This document shows positions 1 to 8,485 of a stretch of DNA of 64,000 bases, piece after piece. Below the pieces are notes generated by a model, which was not told the origin of the DNA, did no database searches, and worked only from the letters and a program-made list of their open reading frames with translations. The position numbers and the translations under genes are program-made. The DNA comes from Rhodoplanes sp. (GTDB taxonomy: Bacteria > Pseudomonadota > Alphaproteobacteria > Rhizobiales > Xanthobacteraceae), in contig NZ_JACAAX010000034.1 in NCBI RefSeq assembly GCF_013377085.1, positions 1 to 64,000 of the forward strand, written 5' to 3'. Each line of letters opens with the position of its first letter. Positions within the stretch are counted from its first letter, which is position 1.

Positions 1-2
1 TC

Positions 3-89
3 CTGAGCGCCGCCGGCCAGCTCGCCGGCGAGAGCAACCGCCTGCGGCTCGAGGTGGGGAAGTTCCTCGCGACCGTCCGGGCCGCCTGA
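3..89 (+). CDS. C-terminal end of a methyl-accepting chemotaxis protein (partial, runs off the left edge)
   Basis: Only the last 28 codons and the TGA stop are inside the window. The peptide (ending KFLATVRAA) is almost the same as the C-terminus of the complete chemoreceptor that stops at 2456, so this is the end of a paralogous receptor gene lying directly upstream in the same orientation. Nothing can be said about its sensor domain. That it is the end of a full-length gene and not an isolated copied fragment is an assumption. Confidence 0.75.
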   Translation: MSAAGQLAGESNRLRLEVGKFLATVRAA

Positions 90-761
90 CACCGGCCCTC
101 ACTGGCTTCGCCCCCTCGCATCATGGCCGGGCTTGACCGGCCATCCATCAAGCTACTGAAAATAGTTATTCTAGAGATGGATACGCGGGTCGAGCCCGCG
201 TATGACGAGTCGGAGCATGTGACGGCTGGTACGGCACGGCACATCAGCACACCTGCACATCAGTCGTCGACGCGCGGTCCGGTCACCCGGGGCCGCGCGC
301 ATCGCGTCGGGCGCGTCTCGGACCTCGGTCGTCTGACGAAAGGCGCAAGGACACCGGCGGCTGCGCAGCGGGGCTCTCGTCTCGCGAGGGCTCGGAGCGC
401 TTCAAGCGGAACGCACATCGGTTCGCGTGACGAATGCGCTCTGCTTCTGAGCTCCCGCAGCACGTTCGAGGGCAGTCGTGACACCACGTTTGCTGAACGC
501 GTTCTAGTGCTTCGGAGCGAGGCGCGTCGGAAAGGCTTAGCAGCGATTACGGATGTGACCGAAATATCGATATTCTTTTAGTGTAATTAAGACTTCTCCC
601 GGATCCTGTTGACCGTATTTCCGACCGTCCGCTCGCCTGTTCACCGATGCTTCTGCCGACGCCGGATCCGGCATGGCCGAAGCGTAGATCGACTGATCTC
701 GCGTCCGGTCTCAGCAGACCTGGACGACGCGGGTGGCGGTATTCATCGAACCGGAGGCGAC
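90..761. other. Intergenic region between two chemoreceptor genes, no gene seen
   Basis: About 670 bases without a convincing reading frame; the open frames here have arginine/serine-rich out-of-frame composition and no family resemblance. The stretch around 555-595 is locally AT-rich and ends about 170 bases before the receptor start, so it is the most likely place for a promoter, but I see no clear sigma-70 or sigma-54 match. Confidence 0.4.
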
Positions 762-2456
762 ATGATGCTCGCGCGACTCCATATGACGATCGGTCTACGG
801 ATCTATGTGCTCCTCGGCCTGGCCTTCCTCGGTCTGCTCGGCGTCTCGCTTCTCGACTCGCAGGAGCTGGCCGCGAGCCTGAAGCAGCAGAAGCAGATCG
901 AGCTCCGTCATCTGACCGAGCTCGCGGTCGGCATCGTCAAGGAGGAGCACGCGGCCGTGGCGTCGGGCGGAGTGGCCGTCGAGGAGGCGCAGAAGCGGGC
1001 GCTCGGCCGCGTCGCGGCGCTGCGCTACGGCGGCAACGAGTACTTCTTCATCCAGGATCTGAAGGGCCGCATGCTGATGCATCCGGTGGCGGCGCAACTG
1101 GTCGGCCGGGACGTGACCGACACCAAGGATCCGAACGGCAAGATGATCACGATCGCGATGCTCGACGCGGTCAAGCGCGACGGCAGCGGGTTCGTCGATT
1201 ATGTCTGGGCCAAGCCAGGTGCCGACAAGCCGCAGCCGAAGCTGTCCTACGTGGCCAGCTTCGCGCCGTGGGGGTGGATGCTGGCGACAGGAGTCTACAT
1301 CGACGACCTCGACGCACAGACCTGGATGTCGACCCAGCGCTCGCTGATCGCGGCGGCGCTGGTGCTGCTGATCACGCTCGCCGTGTCGATCGTCATGGCG
1401 CGGCGCATCACCAAGCCGATCAAGGCCATGACGGCGACCATGGGCGAGCTCGCTCATGGCAAGCTCGATGTCGCCATCCCGGGTGTCGGCCGGCACGACG
1501 AGATCGGCGAGATGGCCGAGGCGGTCGTGGTGTTCAAGACAAACGCGGTCGAGCGGGTTCGCCTCGAGGCCGAGCAGAAGGCGGCCGAGCTTCGCACCGC
1601 CACGCAGCGCAAGGCCGACATGGTGCGGCTGGCCGACCAGTTCGAGTCGGCGGTCGGCGGCATCATCGGCACGGTGTCGTCGGCGGCGACCGAGCTGGAG
1701 GCGACCGCGACCACGCTGACCCGCACGGCCGACACGACCCAGCAGATGTCGGCGACCGTCAGCGCCGCATCGGAGGAGGCCTCGACCAACGTCCAGGCCG
1801 TCGCGGCGGCGACCAACGAGATGACGTCGTCGGTGCACGAGATCGGCCGCCAGGTGCAGGCGTCGAGCCGCATCGCCGACGCGGCGGTGAGCCAGGCGGC
1901 CAAGACCGATGCGCGCGTCGGCGCGCTGTCGGTGGCGGCCAACAAGATCGGCGACGTGGTCAAGCTGATCACGGCGATCGCCGAGCAGACCAACCTGCTG
2001 GCGCTCAACGCCACCATCGAGGCGGCGCGCGCCGGCGAGGCCGGCCGCGGCTTCGCCGTGGTGGCCAACGAGGTGAAGGCGCTGGCCGCTCAGACCGGCA
2101 AGGCGACCGGCGAGATCGGCGCCCAGATCTCCGGCATGCAGGCGGCGACCCAGGAGTCGGTCGCGGCCATCAAGGAGATCAGCGGCACCATCGGCCAGAT
2201 CGCCGAGATCGCCTCGGCGATCGCGGCGGCCGTCGAGGAGCAGGGCGCGGCGACGTCCGAGATCTCGCGCAACATCCAGCAGGCCGCCGCCGGCACCACG
2301 CAGGTGGCCGAGAACATCACCGAGGTGAGCCGCGGCGCCGAGGAAACCGGCGCAGCCTCGGGCGAGGTCCTGAGCGCGGCCGGCCAGCTCGCCGGCGAGA
2401 GCAACCGCTTGCGCGCCGAGGTGGAGAAGTTCCTCGCGACCGTGCGGGCGGCGTGA
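762..2456 (+). CDS. Methyl-accepting chemotaxis protein with single-Cache sensor domain
   Basis: A membrane chemoreceptor that would control CheA kinase activity. With the start at ATG 762 (GGAGG at 753-757) it is 564 residues. Order: transmembrane segment about residues 9-31, extracytoplasmic single-Cache-like domain about 35-185 (includes the YFFI and [11 protein letters not shown] motifs of that family), second transmembrane segment about 190-210, HAMP domain about 210-265, then a long helical signalling domain whose hairpin tip, [19 protein letters not shown], lies near residues 407-425. No CheBR-binding pentapeptide is seen at the C-terminus. An upstream in-frame start at 609 would add an arginine-rich non-membrane leader and is unlikely. 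The gene follows the end of a close paralogue. The ligand cannot be read from the sequence; Cache receptors often sense small carboxylic acids. Confidence 0.93.
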   Translation: MMLARLHMTIGLRIYVLLGLAFLGLLGVSLLDSQELAASLKQQKQIELRHLTELAVGIVKEEHAAVASGGVAVEEAQKRALGRVAALRYGGNEYFFIQDLKGRMLMHPVAAQLVGRDVTDTKDPNGKMITIAMLDAVKRDGSGFVDYVWAKPGADKPQPKLSYVASFAPWGWMLATGVYIDDLDAQTWMSTQRSLIAAALVLLITLAVSIVMARRITKPIKAMTATMGELAHGKLDVAIPGVGRHDEIGEMAEAVVVFKTNAVERVRLEAEQKAAELRTATQRKADMVRLADQFESAVGGIIGTVSSAATELEATATTLTRTADTTQQMSATVSAASEEASTNVQAVAAATNEMTSSVHEIGRQVQASSRIADAAVSQAAKTDARVGALSVAANKIGDVVKLITAIAEQTNLLALNATIEAARAGEAGRGFAVVANEVKALAAQTGKATGEIGAQISGMQAATQESVAAIKEISGTIGQIAEIASAIAAAVEEQGAATSEISRNIQQAAAGTTQVAENITEVSRGAEETGAASGEVLSAAGQLAGESNRLRAEVEKFLATVRAA

Positions 2457-2530
2457 GGCGTGTCGCTGGGCTCACAGGCCGCCTGAACCGCCGAGTCGCC
2501 CGAAGACCGGCACGGGCGGTCGCGGCCCCA

Positions 2531-2558
2531 AAACGAAAAACCCGCCTCTCGGGCGGGT
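2531..2558 (-). terminator. Rho-independent terminator of tRNA-Asn
   Basis: A 7-bp stem (2540-2546 with 2552-2558, five-base loop) followed on the minus strand by a run of five T. It sits just downstream of tRNA-Asn in the tRNA's direction. It also lies 75-100 bases after the chemoreceptor stop on the other strand, but the T-run favours the tRNA transcript. Confidence 0.75.
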
Positions 2559-2586
2559 CAACGCAGGCCTAAGTCTTTGAAAGAGT

Positions 2587-2661
2587 TGGCTCCCCGGGCC
2601 GGATTCGAACCAGCGACCAACCGGTTAACAGCCGGTTGCTCTACCACTGAGCTACCGGGGA
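2587..2661 (-). tRNA. tRNA-Asn (GTT)
   Basis: The minus strand folds as a cloverleaf: acceptor TCCCCGG paired with CCGGGGA, D-arm GCTCAGTGGTAGAGC, anticodon loop CTGTTAA with anticodon GTT, T-arm containing GGTTCGAATCC, discriminator G and an encoded CCA (2587-2589). Downstream at 2569-2582 is a 14-base sequence also found after tRNA-Cys. Confidence 0.97.
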
Positions 2662-2911
2662 ACACCGCCTCACGGCTCAGGCAGGTCGGCGTATAACAAA
2701 ACCCAGGGCGAATTGCCAAGCCGAATTCGGGGTCGAAGCCGGCAACGACATCCGCGGGGCAGGACAGGGCGCCAGCTTGCCGGTGCGATCGCACGCTGGG
2801 CGCTGCCGGCTTACCGCCCTTCACTGGGCGCGAGCGCCAGACGTTGGCGCTTGGATCGCCTGGGCCCATAGGCCCGGGCGCGGCCGCCGGAGGGCGGCCG
2901 CAACGCCGAGA

Positions 2912-3115
2912 TCAGCGATTCCAGCCCTTCACGGCGATGCGCGGCAGATCGGCGCGGGTCAGCCCGAGGGCGGACAACTGGCGGTCGGTCTTCATCGCCA
3001 GCATCTTGTAGCGCGACACCAACTCCAGACCTTCGCGGACCGCAGCCGCGCATTCGCGCAGGAACGACAAAGCACCATGCCGGGCGGATTGCCCGGCCGA
3101 GTACGAATTCGACAT
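2912..3115 (-). CDS. DUF1127-type small protein
   Basis: A 67-residue basic protein whose C-terminal half (DRQLSALGLTRADLPRIA) matches the short DUF1127 motif, in which a 'L.DIGL.R.DI'-like core ends many small alphaproteobacterial proteins. Some DUF1127 proteins affect small-RNA turnover or phosphate metabolism in other alphaproteobacteria, but the role here is unknown. The ATG at 3113-3115 is chosen because it has a strong AGAGGTGAG ribosome site; the frame stays open to 3196 but without another good site. It stands alone on the minus strand. Confidence 0.75.
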   Translation of the reverse strand: MSNSYSAGQSARHGALSFLRECAAAVREGLELVSRYKMLAMKTDRQLSALGLTRADLPRIAVKGWNR

Positions 3116-3553
3116 GATCTCACCTCTGAATCTCTGTTGGTCTTGATATAGCTCGATTATCGCCCTCGACCCAGGGGGTGTGCTGCATAGCAGCATAACG
3201 CTCAGGCATGGCAGACCCGGTCTGCGTTATCGGTCTGTTTACCAGCCCTTGCGCGTGGGCGTGCTCCGCACGGCCCGATGGCGCCAACGAAATCGTCGCC
3301 TTTCTGGCGCGTATCGATGACCATGCGCGCCGGGTAGCCCGCCAGCGGTCTCGCCTCGCGAAACGTCGAATCGGGATGTCGGGGAAAGATGAGGGGAAGC
3401 GGCAGCCGGACTTGAACCGACGGCTTTTCCCGAGAGCAACAGCTTGACGACCACGGTCCGGCGCCGCCGGCCGGCGGCACTCGGCGGCGCATGGATGCAC
3501 GGCGGGCCGCGTGACGACCGGGGGGTCGTTCGGCTGTCGTGACCTGGGGCCGA
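3116..3553. other. Intergenic region, no gene seen
   Basis: Roughly 440 bases. Several overlapping minus-strand frames are open but show no signal sequence, domain or consistent codon pattern. Around 3405-3421 the minus strand has a T-arm-like segment, discussed among rejected items because no complete cloverleaf forms. Confidence 0.35.
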
Positions 3554-3796
3554 TCAGAGTGCCCCGTACCCCGTTTTTCTCTCTTCCTGAAGCGCGCGCC
3601 CAAGTGCTTCGATCGTCGACTGCACCGTGACGAACTGCACTCTCAGGCCCTCCGCGCCTTCGGCCTGCTCGGTATTCGCGAGCGCGACGACCATCTCGCG
3701 CCGTTCGTCGACAAGCTGCTTGATCGCCTTCTGGATGGCAGTGACGTGTTGGCTCAAGGCTCGCTCCTGCTCGGTGATGCGGCCTGATGTCCGCAC
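3554..3796 (-). CDS. Small hypothetical helical protein
   Basis: An 80-residue frame with GTG start. The predicted peptide is strongly helical and amphipathic (ITEQERALSQHVTAIQKAI then LVDERREMVVAL), consistent with a short coiled coil, and its amino-acid mix is far more protein-like than the frames around it. No cysteine, signal peptide or membrane segment. I recognise no family. The start has no obvious ribosome site, so the true start may differ. Confidence 0.5.
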   Translation of the reverse strand: MRTSGRITEQERALSQHVTAIQKAIKQLVDERREMVVALANTEQAEGAEGLRVQFVTVQSTIEALGRALQEERKTGYGAL

Positions 3797-4191
3797 GCGC
3801 AGCGGCGCACCAGCGTCACGCCGGCGCAGTGTGCTGCGCGGCCCGGCCTGCCGACCTTACGACGCACCGCCTTTCCAGGTCGTGCAGTCGCAGACGAAAA
3901 CGACGGGGCAGATCGGCCGGGACAGTCGCCGAAGAATTCTGCCGACGAGGAAGAATTCTCCCGCGTCAGGCTGCAGGACGCCGCAGAGGGCGGCGACCTC
4001 GGCCGCACTCCTGATTCCGGCTCGGTAATGATTCGTTAACCACGCCGCGCCATCATATGGCTCTAGATCGTGCCCCGCGGACGAACGCCTCCGGCTCGGC
4101 CCTGTATGCTCGCCGGAGGCGTCTTTTTGTCTGCAGCGCCATCGGCCTCCGGATTGCGATTGCGGGCTCCGCGAAAAGGCGGAGCTGCCTC
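3797..4191. other. Intergenic region with one plus-strand hairpin
   Basis: About 395 bases without a supportable gene. Its only clear structure is the hairpin with T-run at 4086-4128, listed separately. Confidence 0.35.
4086..4128 (+). terminator. Terminator-like hairpin on the plus strand
   Basis: A perfect 9-bp stem (4086-4094 with 4113-4121) with an 18-base loop is followed by TCTTTTT. It points rightward, while both flanking genes are on the minus strand, so it would end an unannotated plus-strand transcript or simply insulate the ompA-like gene from antisense transcription. Confidence 0.5.
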
Positions 4192-5274
4192 TCAGTTCAA
4201 CCGGACGACCTCGACGCGCCGGTTCTTGGCGCGTCCATCCTCCGAGGTGTTGGGCGCGGTGGGCGATACCATTCCCACTCCTGCGCTCTTGAGCCGGTCG
4301 GCCGCGACCTGAAAGCGCTTGACCAGCGTCGCCACGACGGCCGCGGCGCGGCGCTTGGAGAGGTCGATGTTGTAGTCGAACGCGCCGACATTGTCGGTGT
4401 GGCCGACGATCACCACCGCGAGCCCGGGATGCGACTTCAGCAGCGCCCCGATCTCCGTCAATGCCGCATCGGACTCCGGCTTCAGCTCGGCCTTGTCGGT
4501 ATCGAACAGGATGCCGTAGAGCGCGACACGTCCGGCGGTGTCGATCACCTTGGCCATCTCCTCGGCCCTGACGACCACCATCTTCTTGTCGCGCGCCTTC
4601 GGCTCGATCACGTGGACGATGGCCACCGTGCGGTTGGTGAAGGCGTTGCAATATGGACCGCCGTTCGCGATCGTGAACGTCTGGACCGCGACGTGGGCGT
4701 CGCCGCCGTCGACCGGCAGGCGGCCCGAGAAATAGCGCTGGTCGGCAATGGTCGAGGTCACGGCGCAGGCCCCGTTGGAGAAGGCGGGGTCCTTGAGCGT
4801 CTTCTCGGTGAAGAAGTGCATGGTCAGGCTGGTCTCGCCACCGCCGCCCGCCGCGGACCGCCGCGACGAGCCGCCGCAGTCGTCGCCCTTGCACTGCCAG
4901 AGCACCTCGCCGCCGGCCTTGGTCACGGCGTCCTGATAGTTGCGCAGCACCTCGAGCGGAGACCGGCTCTCGGGCAGAAGATAGACGAGACGTGTGAGCT
5001 GTCCCTCCAGGTCGCGCGAGGTCTTCGGCGCGAACACGTAATTGTTGGAGGCGTCGAGCCTGTCGGTCTTCTCCAGGATCGACAGCGGGAGGTTGAAGTC
5101 GGTGAACTGCTGGTGCTCGTAGCCGACGATGAACGAGCCCTGGTAACGCGGCAGCAGGCGGCTGTCAGCCGCGCCCTTGACGTCATTGGTCGGACTTGTC
5201 GCATCCGCCGCGGCGAGCGAACAGGTCAGCAGCAGACCGCCGATCGCGACCCCTATGATTTTCCGAAAACGCAT
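4192..5274 (-). CDS. OmpA-family outer-membrane/periplasmic protein with DUF4892-like N-terminal domain
   Basis: 360 residues. Residues 1-24 form a signal peptide (basic MRFRK, hydrophobic core, cut near SLAAADA). Residues about 40-215 resemble the DUF4892 region seen in some OmpA proteins (RYQGSFIVGYEHQQF). Residues about 240-360 form an OmpA C-terminal peptidoglycan-binding domain: FDTDKAELKPES, VVIVGHTDN, LSKRRAAAVVATL and the closing KNRRVEV with its conserved arginines. The protein therefore probably anchors the cell envelope to peptidoglycan. The ATG at 5272-5274 is chosen because the signal peptide begins there; the frame is open to 5517 but that extension lacks envelope-protein features. 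A Gly/Ser/Arg stretch lies near residues 148-158. Confidence 0.88.
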   Translation of the reverse strand: MRFRKIIGVAIGGLLLTCSLAAADATSPTNDVKGAADSRLLPRYQGSFIVGYEHQQFTDFNLPLSILEKTDRLDASNNYVFAPKTSRDLEGQLTRLVYLLPESRSPLEVLRNYQDAVTKAGGEVLWQCKGDDCGGSSRRSAAGGGGETSLTMHFFTEKTLKDPAFSNGACAVTSTIADQRYFSGRLPVDGGDAHVAVQTFTIANGGPYCNAFTNRTVAIVHVIEPKARDKKMVVVRAEEMAKVIDTAGRVALYGILFDTDKAELKPESDAALTEIGALLKSHPGLAVVIVGHTDNVGAFDYNIDLSKRRAAAVVATLVKRFQVAADRLKSAGVGMVSPTAPNTSEDGRAKNRRVEVVRLN

Positions 5275-5456
5275 TCGAGATCCCTCATTGGAAGGCACGA
5301 CAGATCGCCCGCCCGTAAGCCGCGGGCCACCGTGACCACGACGTCGGCCCCGCGGAGATTCAGCCGTGAATGTGCCGGAAATCAAGCCGGCCGGCGGCGA
5401 CGACTGCCTCTCCCCGAATCCCGCGCGCGGCGGGCTGGCCGCCCACTCGCCCTTGC

Positions 5457-5678
5457 TCATGTCTTCTTGAGGAATTCTGTTTTCAGCACGAGGCCTTTGA
5501 CCTGCTTGGTGTTGCATTCGACCTCACCAGGATTTCCGGTCAATCGGATGCCTTTCACCGGCGTGCCACGCTTGATCGTCTCCGACGTGCCTTTGACTTT
5601 CAGATCCTTGATCACCGTCACCGAGTCGCCGTCTTTGAGCTGATTGCCGTCGCTGTCTCTCACGATGTCTTCGCTCAT
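5457..5678 (-). CDS. PhnA-like (YjdM C-terminal domain) protein
   Basis: A 73-residue protein starting at ATG 5676-5678 behind AGAAAGA-rich leader sequence. The pattern VRDSDGNQLKDGDSVTVIKDL, VKGTSETIKRGT and GLVLKTEFLKK is that of the conserved C-terminal beta-barrel domain of PhnA/YjdM. The usual N-terminal zinc ribbon with four cysteines is absent, so this is the short form common in proteobacteria. Despite the old name, involvement in alkylphosphonate use is not established for this family; the role is unknown. It lies alone between the OmpA-like gene and the ribbon-helix-helix-like gene, all on the minus strand. Confidence 0.85.
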   Translation of the reverse strand: MSEDIVRDSDGNQLKDGDSVTVIKDLKVKGTSETIKRGTPVKGIRLTGNPGEVECNTKQVKGLVLKTEFLKKT

Positions 5679-5770
5679 GGTAGTTCTTTCTCGATCTCGC
5701 CCCGGCATGCCGCCGTTCTCGGGGATGAATTCCACGTCGGCCGATTCAAGGGCGGCCTCACCTGGCGCGA

Positions 5771-6142
5771 CTATCGCTTCGGCTTCGTGCCTCGCAGATC
5801 GCGGAACTCTTCGGGACCCTTGAGCAGCCGATGCTTGCGCCGCTGCCGGTCTTCGGTTGTCGCCGATGGATCGACGAGACGCTCGATCTGACGTTCCGCA
5901 AGCTCGGCGGCTTTCTCGACCTTTTTCTTGCTGAACCGCCGCGCGGACGATGTCGAGGCGAGCCCGAGCTCGACGAGTCGGCGAATCGCTTCGGGGCGCG
6001 ACGGCGCGTCGTCCTGCCGCTTGATCCAGGAAACGACTGCGGCGAGGAGATCCGGAAGGAGTCGGACGCCAATCAGCGTGCCGGTTCCGGTGGACGTCGG
6101 ACGCCCGCGCTTTTTATTGTTATCAGTAATTTTTTTCGGCAT
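5771..6142 (-). CDS. Ribbon-helix-helix-like DNA-binding protein
   Basis: 123 residues. The N-terminus KKRGRPTSTGTGTLIGVRL followed by LLAAVVSWIKRQDDAPSRPEAIRRLVELGL has the strand-helix-helix layout of CopG/Arc-type regulators, with the SRPEAIRRLVELGL helix typical of this group. The C-terminal half (residues 65-123) is rich in Lys, Arg and Glu and probably helical. Similar stand-alone proteins are common in rhizobial genomes. Target unknown. No partner toxin is visible next to it. Confidence 0.65.
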   Translation of the reverse strand: MPKKITDNNKKRGRPTSTGTGTLIGVRLLPDLLAAVVSWIKRQDDAPSRPEAIRRLVELGLASTSSARRFSKKKVEKAAELAERQIERLVDPSATTEDRQRRKHRLLKGPEEFRDLRGTKPKR

Positions 6143-6220
6143 AGATTAATGATAACACGATAGCGGCCCGGCGAAAAGGTGCGAAAGCCGCGGTCTTTGA
6201 CGTATCGGGTGGGGGGAGCG

Positions 6221-6255
6221 GCGAGGCGAGGCGAGGCGAGGAGAGGAGAGGCGAG
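6221..6255. repeat. Pentanucleotide microsatellite (GCGAG)n
   Basis: Four GCGAG units, two GAGAG variants and a final GCGAG in tandem. It lies in the gap between the ribbon-helix-helix-like gene and the small secreted protein gene, outside any supported coding sequence. Confidence 0.9.
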
Positions 6256-6368
6256 GTTCATCAGACGCCCAGCCAATGCCTGCGTGCTCTCCATCACAGA
6301 TCGGGTGCGAGACTTACGGCATGTCTTGATCACTTCCGATGGTCGGAAGGTTCAGGAAAGGCCGCGTC

Positions 6369-6572
6369 ATGATCCGCTCCGTTCTCATTCGTGCCGTTGT
6401 CGTCGCAGCGACGCTCGGCATCGTCTCGACCTCGGCAAGCGCCGCATGCAAGTATGTGAAGATCGATCCGAAGTGTTGGGGCGATGTGTGTCCCACGAAA
6501 AAGGTCTGTAATCCGTTCGATAATCCCGTCGCGATCAAAAAGCAGCAGTGCTCCTTCTCTCGCCGCTGCTGA
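6369..6572 (+). CDS. Small secreted cysteine-containing protein
   Basis: 67 residues, starting at ATG 6369. Residues 1-23 form a signal peptide (IRSVLIRAVVVAATLGIVSTSASA, cut after ASA). The mature peptide of about 44 residues carries five cysteines (ACKYVKI, KCW, VCPTKKVCNP, QCSF, RRC region), suggesting disulfide-stabilised folding in the periplasm or outside. No family is recognised. The composition and clean signal peptide make it a believable gene, though short. Confidence 0.65.
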   Translation: MIRSVLIRAVVVAATLGIVSTSASAACKYVKIDPKCWGDVCPTKKVCNPFDNPVAIKKQQCSFSRRC

Positions 6573-7499
6573 CGAGCGGCAAGGGATCGACGCGACGCCC
6601 CGGTGACCGCCTCGCTCATCATTTCCACCGGACGCGGTAACGCCGCACCCTCTGCGGGCATCACCCCGCCGCTCGTCGCGGACCGGCGCATCGGTCAATA
6701 CAGCTCAGTCTTTCCATGACGATGTGTGCATTCTGGCTTCACGGACACGCCGAATGTCCGGCTTTTCCTCCTTTTGACCTTGGCGCCGCCCTCGTGAGGC
6801 GGCGTTTTTTTGGGCGATTGCAGTGCGCCTCTGCGAGCGCGGCTCATCGCGTCCGCCGCATGCGTGTCGGATCGAACGGCCCGGCCGTCTCCACACGATA
6901 CCGGAACGCGGCCTTCGTATCGTCCGGCGTCTCGGCGTCGCCGCGGTCGGCGGTCGAGGTCGGGAACAGGTGGACGGACCAGCACCATCGCCACGCATTG
7001 CCGGCGAGTGAATGACCGGTCGGGATCTCGGTGCGGCGGAGGGCGAATTTCGTGGGCGAGATTCGTGGACGAGACTCTTGGGTTCGTCTTGAAGGGCCGG
7101 ATCACTGATCCCGGCGTGACGAACGTGCGGACCATGAAGTCGCCGCACTGGCGCCGGTAGGTTCTGCGAGGCGAACCGGTGCGTCGTGCATTTCACGTCG
7201 TTTTCGGAATACGAGACCACGCAGGGTCGACCCGTGGAGGCGCGGTGTCGCCGGCTGTTGCGGAAGGACCACACGCCCGCTTCTCGTCCATAACCTAGGC
7301 TAATTACTGACTACATCCGGTCGTGGGGATGGTACCTTGCGACCGTAAGGTGAGGAAACGACAAGGATGCAGCGTTAGCTCGGACTGTGCCCGAGTTCAC
7401 TGTTGAACGAAAACGAATTGAAGGTTGCGCCGTCCGAACCGATCCGAGCCCGCCCGTGCGGGTTCCGTTCCGGCTACGGGCGGCGTTTTCGTTTGAGAA
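6573..7499. other. Long stretch without a supported gene
   Basis: More than 900 bases. Open frames on both strands are arginine/proline/serine-rich shadows. The only clear elements are two plus-strand hairpins: a strong terminator at 6784-6811 and a weaker one (8-bp stem 7450-7457 with 7476-7483, then CGTTTTCGTTT). A decayed gene follows immediately at 7500-7625, so this may be old, degenerating sequence. Confidence 0.45.
6784..6811 (+). terminator. Strong rho-independent terminator
   Basis: Perfect 7-bp GC stem (6784-6790 with 6798-6804), seven-base loop, then seven T. It is 212 bases beyond the stop of the small secreted protein gene, with another short hairpin (CGGACA...TGTCCG near 6742-6760) before it, so it either ends that gene's mRNA or a small RNA transcribed from about 6600-6800. 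Confidence 0.7.
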
Positions 7500-7625
7500 T
7501 TCACGCCACGCGAACGCCGGCACCGGCACGGTGGCTCGCCAATGGTCGACCGGCCGCACCGCCTCGTGGTGGCAGACCTCGCACGTCACCGACAGCGACC
7601 GCTCGCCGGGGTCATCGCCACATCG
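7500..7625 (-). pseudogene. Remnant of a small CxxC-containing conserved protein
   Basis: The minus strand encodes LSVTCEVCHHEAVRPVDHW and then VPVPAF. This resembles the start of a short Hyphomicrobiales protein I recall as having a CxxC pair, '..VPVPAFGPRMVC..' and a second CxxC. Here the frame degenerates right after PAFAW into unrelated sequence and the second cysteine pair is gone, so it looks like a truncated, inactive copy. The upstream part is also out of frame with the neighbouring secreted-protein gene that it overlaps slightly. Confidence 0.45.
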
Positions 7626-7800
7626 CAGCGCTCGAAAAAACCATGTCGATGGAGGCAGCGTGTCCGCCCATGTCCAGGGACGCCGGCACCGCGAGGTCGG
7701 TGGTGGTGACCGTCCTCGTCGACGCCGGAGACGAGAGCGGCGCGTCAAGAGCGACGCCGCCGATGAGTGCGATGATCGCGGTGTAGCCGATCTTCCTCAT
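7612..7800 (-). CDS. Small secreted hypothetical protein
   Basis: 62 residues from ATG 7798-7800, which has a very good GGGAGG ribosome site seven bases upstream. Residues 1-20 look like a signal peptide (basic MRKIG, then a hydrophobic run ending near GGVALDA). The mature part is Ser/Thr/Ala/Met-rich with no cysteine and no family resemblance. The 3' end overlaps a decayed gene fragment, so the present stop may not be the original one. Confidence 0.45.
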   Translation of the reverse strand: MRKIGYTAIIALIGGVALDAPLSSPASTRTVTTTDLAVPASLDMGGHAASIDMVFSSAAMWR

Positions 7801-8015
7801 GGGGACCTCCCGCCGAAGGGCCGAGGCCCGCTCTCGAAAAGAACAATGCCGGGGATGCCTGTTGGCCGATGTGAGCCGGGTCACACCGGGCGAGCCGCAG
7901 GCGGGAGGGCGGAGGCGGGGGCGCCAGCGGCGGTGTCCCCAGGGTGTCCCCAAGGGCCATTTCACACCTGGATCTTCTGATCCTTGAGCCGCTGCTAAGT
8001 CTTTGAAAAGGTGAG

Positions 8016-8089
8016 TGGAGGCCACGGCCGGAATTGAACCGGCGTAAACGGTTTTGCAGACCGCTGCGTAACCACTCCGCCACGTGGCC
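8016..8089 (-). tRNA. tRNA-Cys (GCA)
   Basis: On the minus strand: acceptor GGCCACG with CGTGGCC, D-arm around GGCGGAGTGGTTACGC, anticodon loop TCTGCAAA with anticodon GCA, T-arm GCCGGTTCAATTCCGGC, discriminator T and encoded CCA. The 14-base sequence at 7995-8008 just downstream is identical to one after tRNA-Asn. Confidence 0.97.
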
Positions 8090-8485
8090 TTTTGGCCGGG
8101 ATCCCCGGCTTGCCGAAATCCGGACCGGCCGGGTTGCGGCCGGCTGGTCCCGGGCGAGCCGGATTCGGCGAGCGCATGTTTAGCGCCACCGGCCGAACAT
8201 GCAACCGCAAACGCGGGGCGGCGATTCGCATCCCGGCCACCCCCGGGGGGGCGGGCAAGGCTCGGCCCGTGCCGCGGCGGCGGACCGGCGCAGGGGTCGG
8301 CTCCCGGGGAAATTCACTCGGTCCTGCCGCGCCCTTGACCATCGCGGCGGGGGCGGGCCACACTCCGTAGAAATGCCGATACGGCGGATCGCGTCGGCGC
8401 GTCGACACGTCGCGCGTCGGACACGGCGCACGCCTGACATGATGCGCACCCGCCAGATCGCGACCAACTCGCTCGAGGAGGTAGA
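8090..8485. other. Leader region upstream of the cox-like cluster
   Basis: About 395 bases without a gene. GC-rich, with a G-run near 8245-8260. A promoter for the coxS-L-M cluster must lie here or just upstream, but I see no recognisable sigma-54 or -35/-10 match. Confidence 0.35.

Noticed and set aside
123-581. 152-codon open frame upstream of the chemoreceptor.
   Set aside because: Arginine/serine-rich composition, no ribosome site and no protein features; looks like an open frame by chance in GC-rich DNA.
3395-3460. Possible tRNA or tRNA remnant on the minus strand (T-arm GUCGG-UUCAAGU-CCGGC at 3405-3421).
   Set aside because: No matching acceptor stem, D-arm or anticodon arm with a normal 7-base loop could be drawn around it; only the T-arm is convincing.
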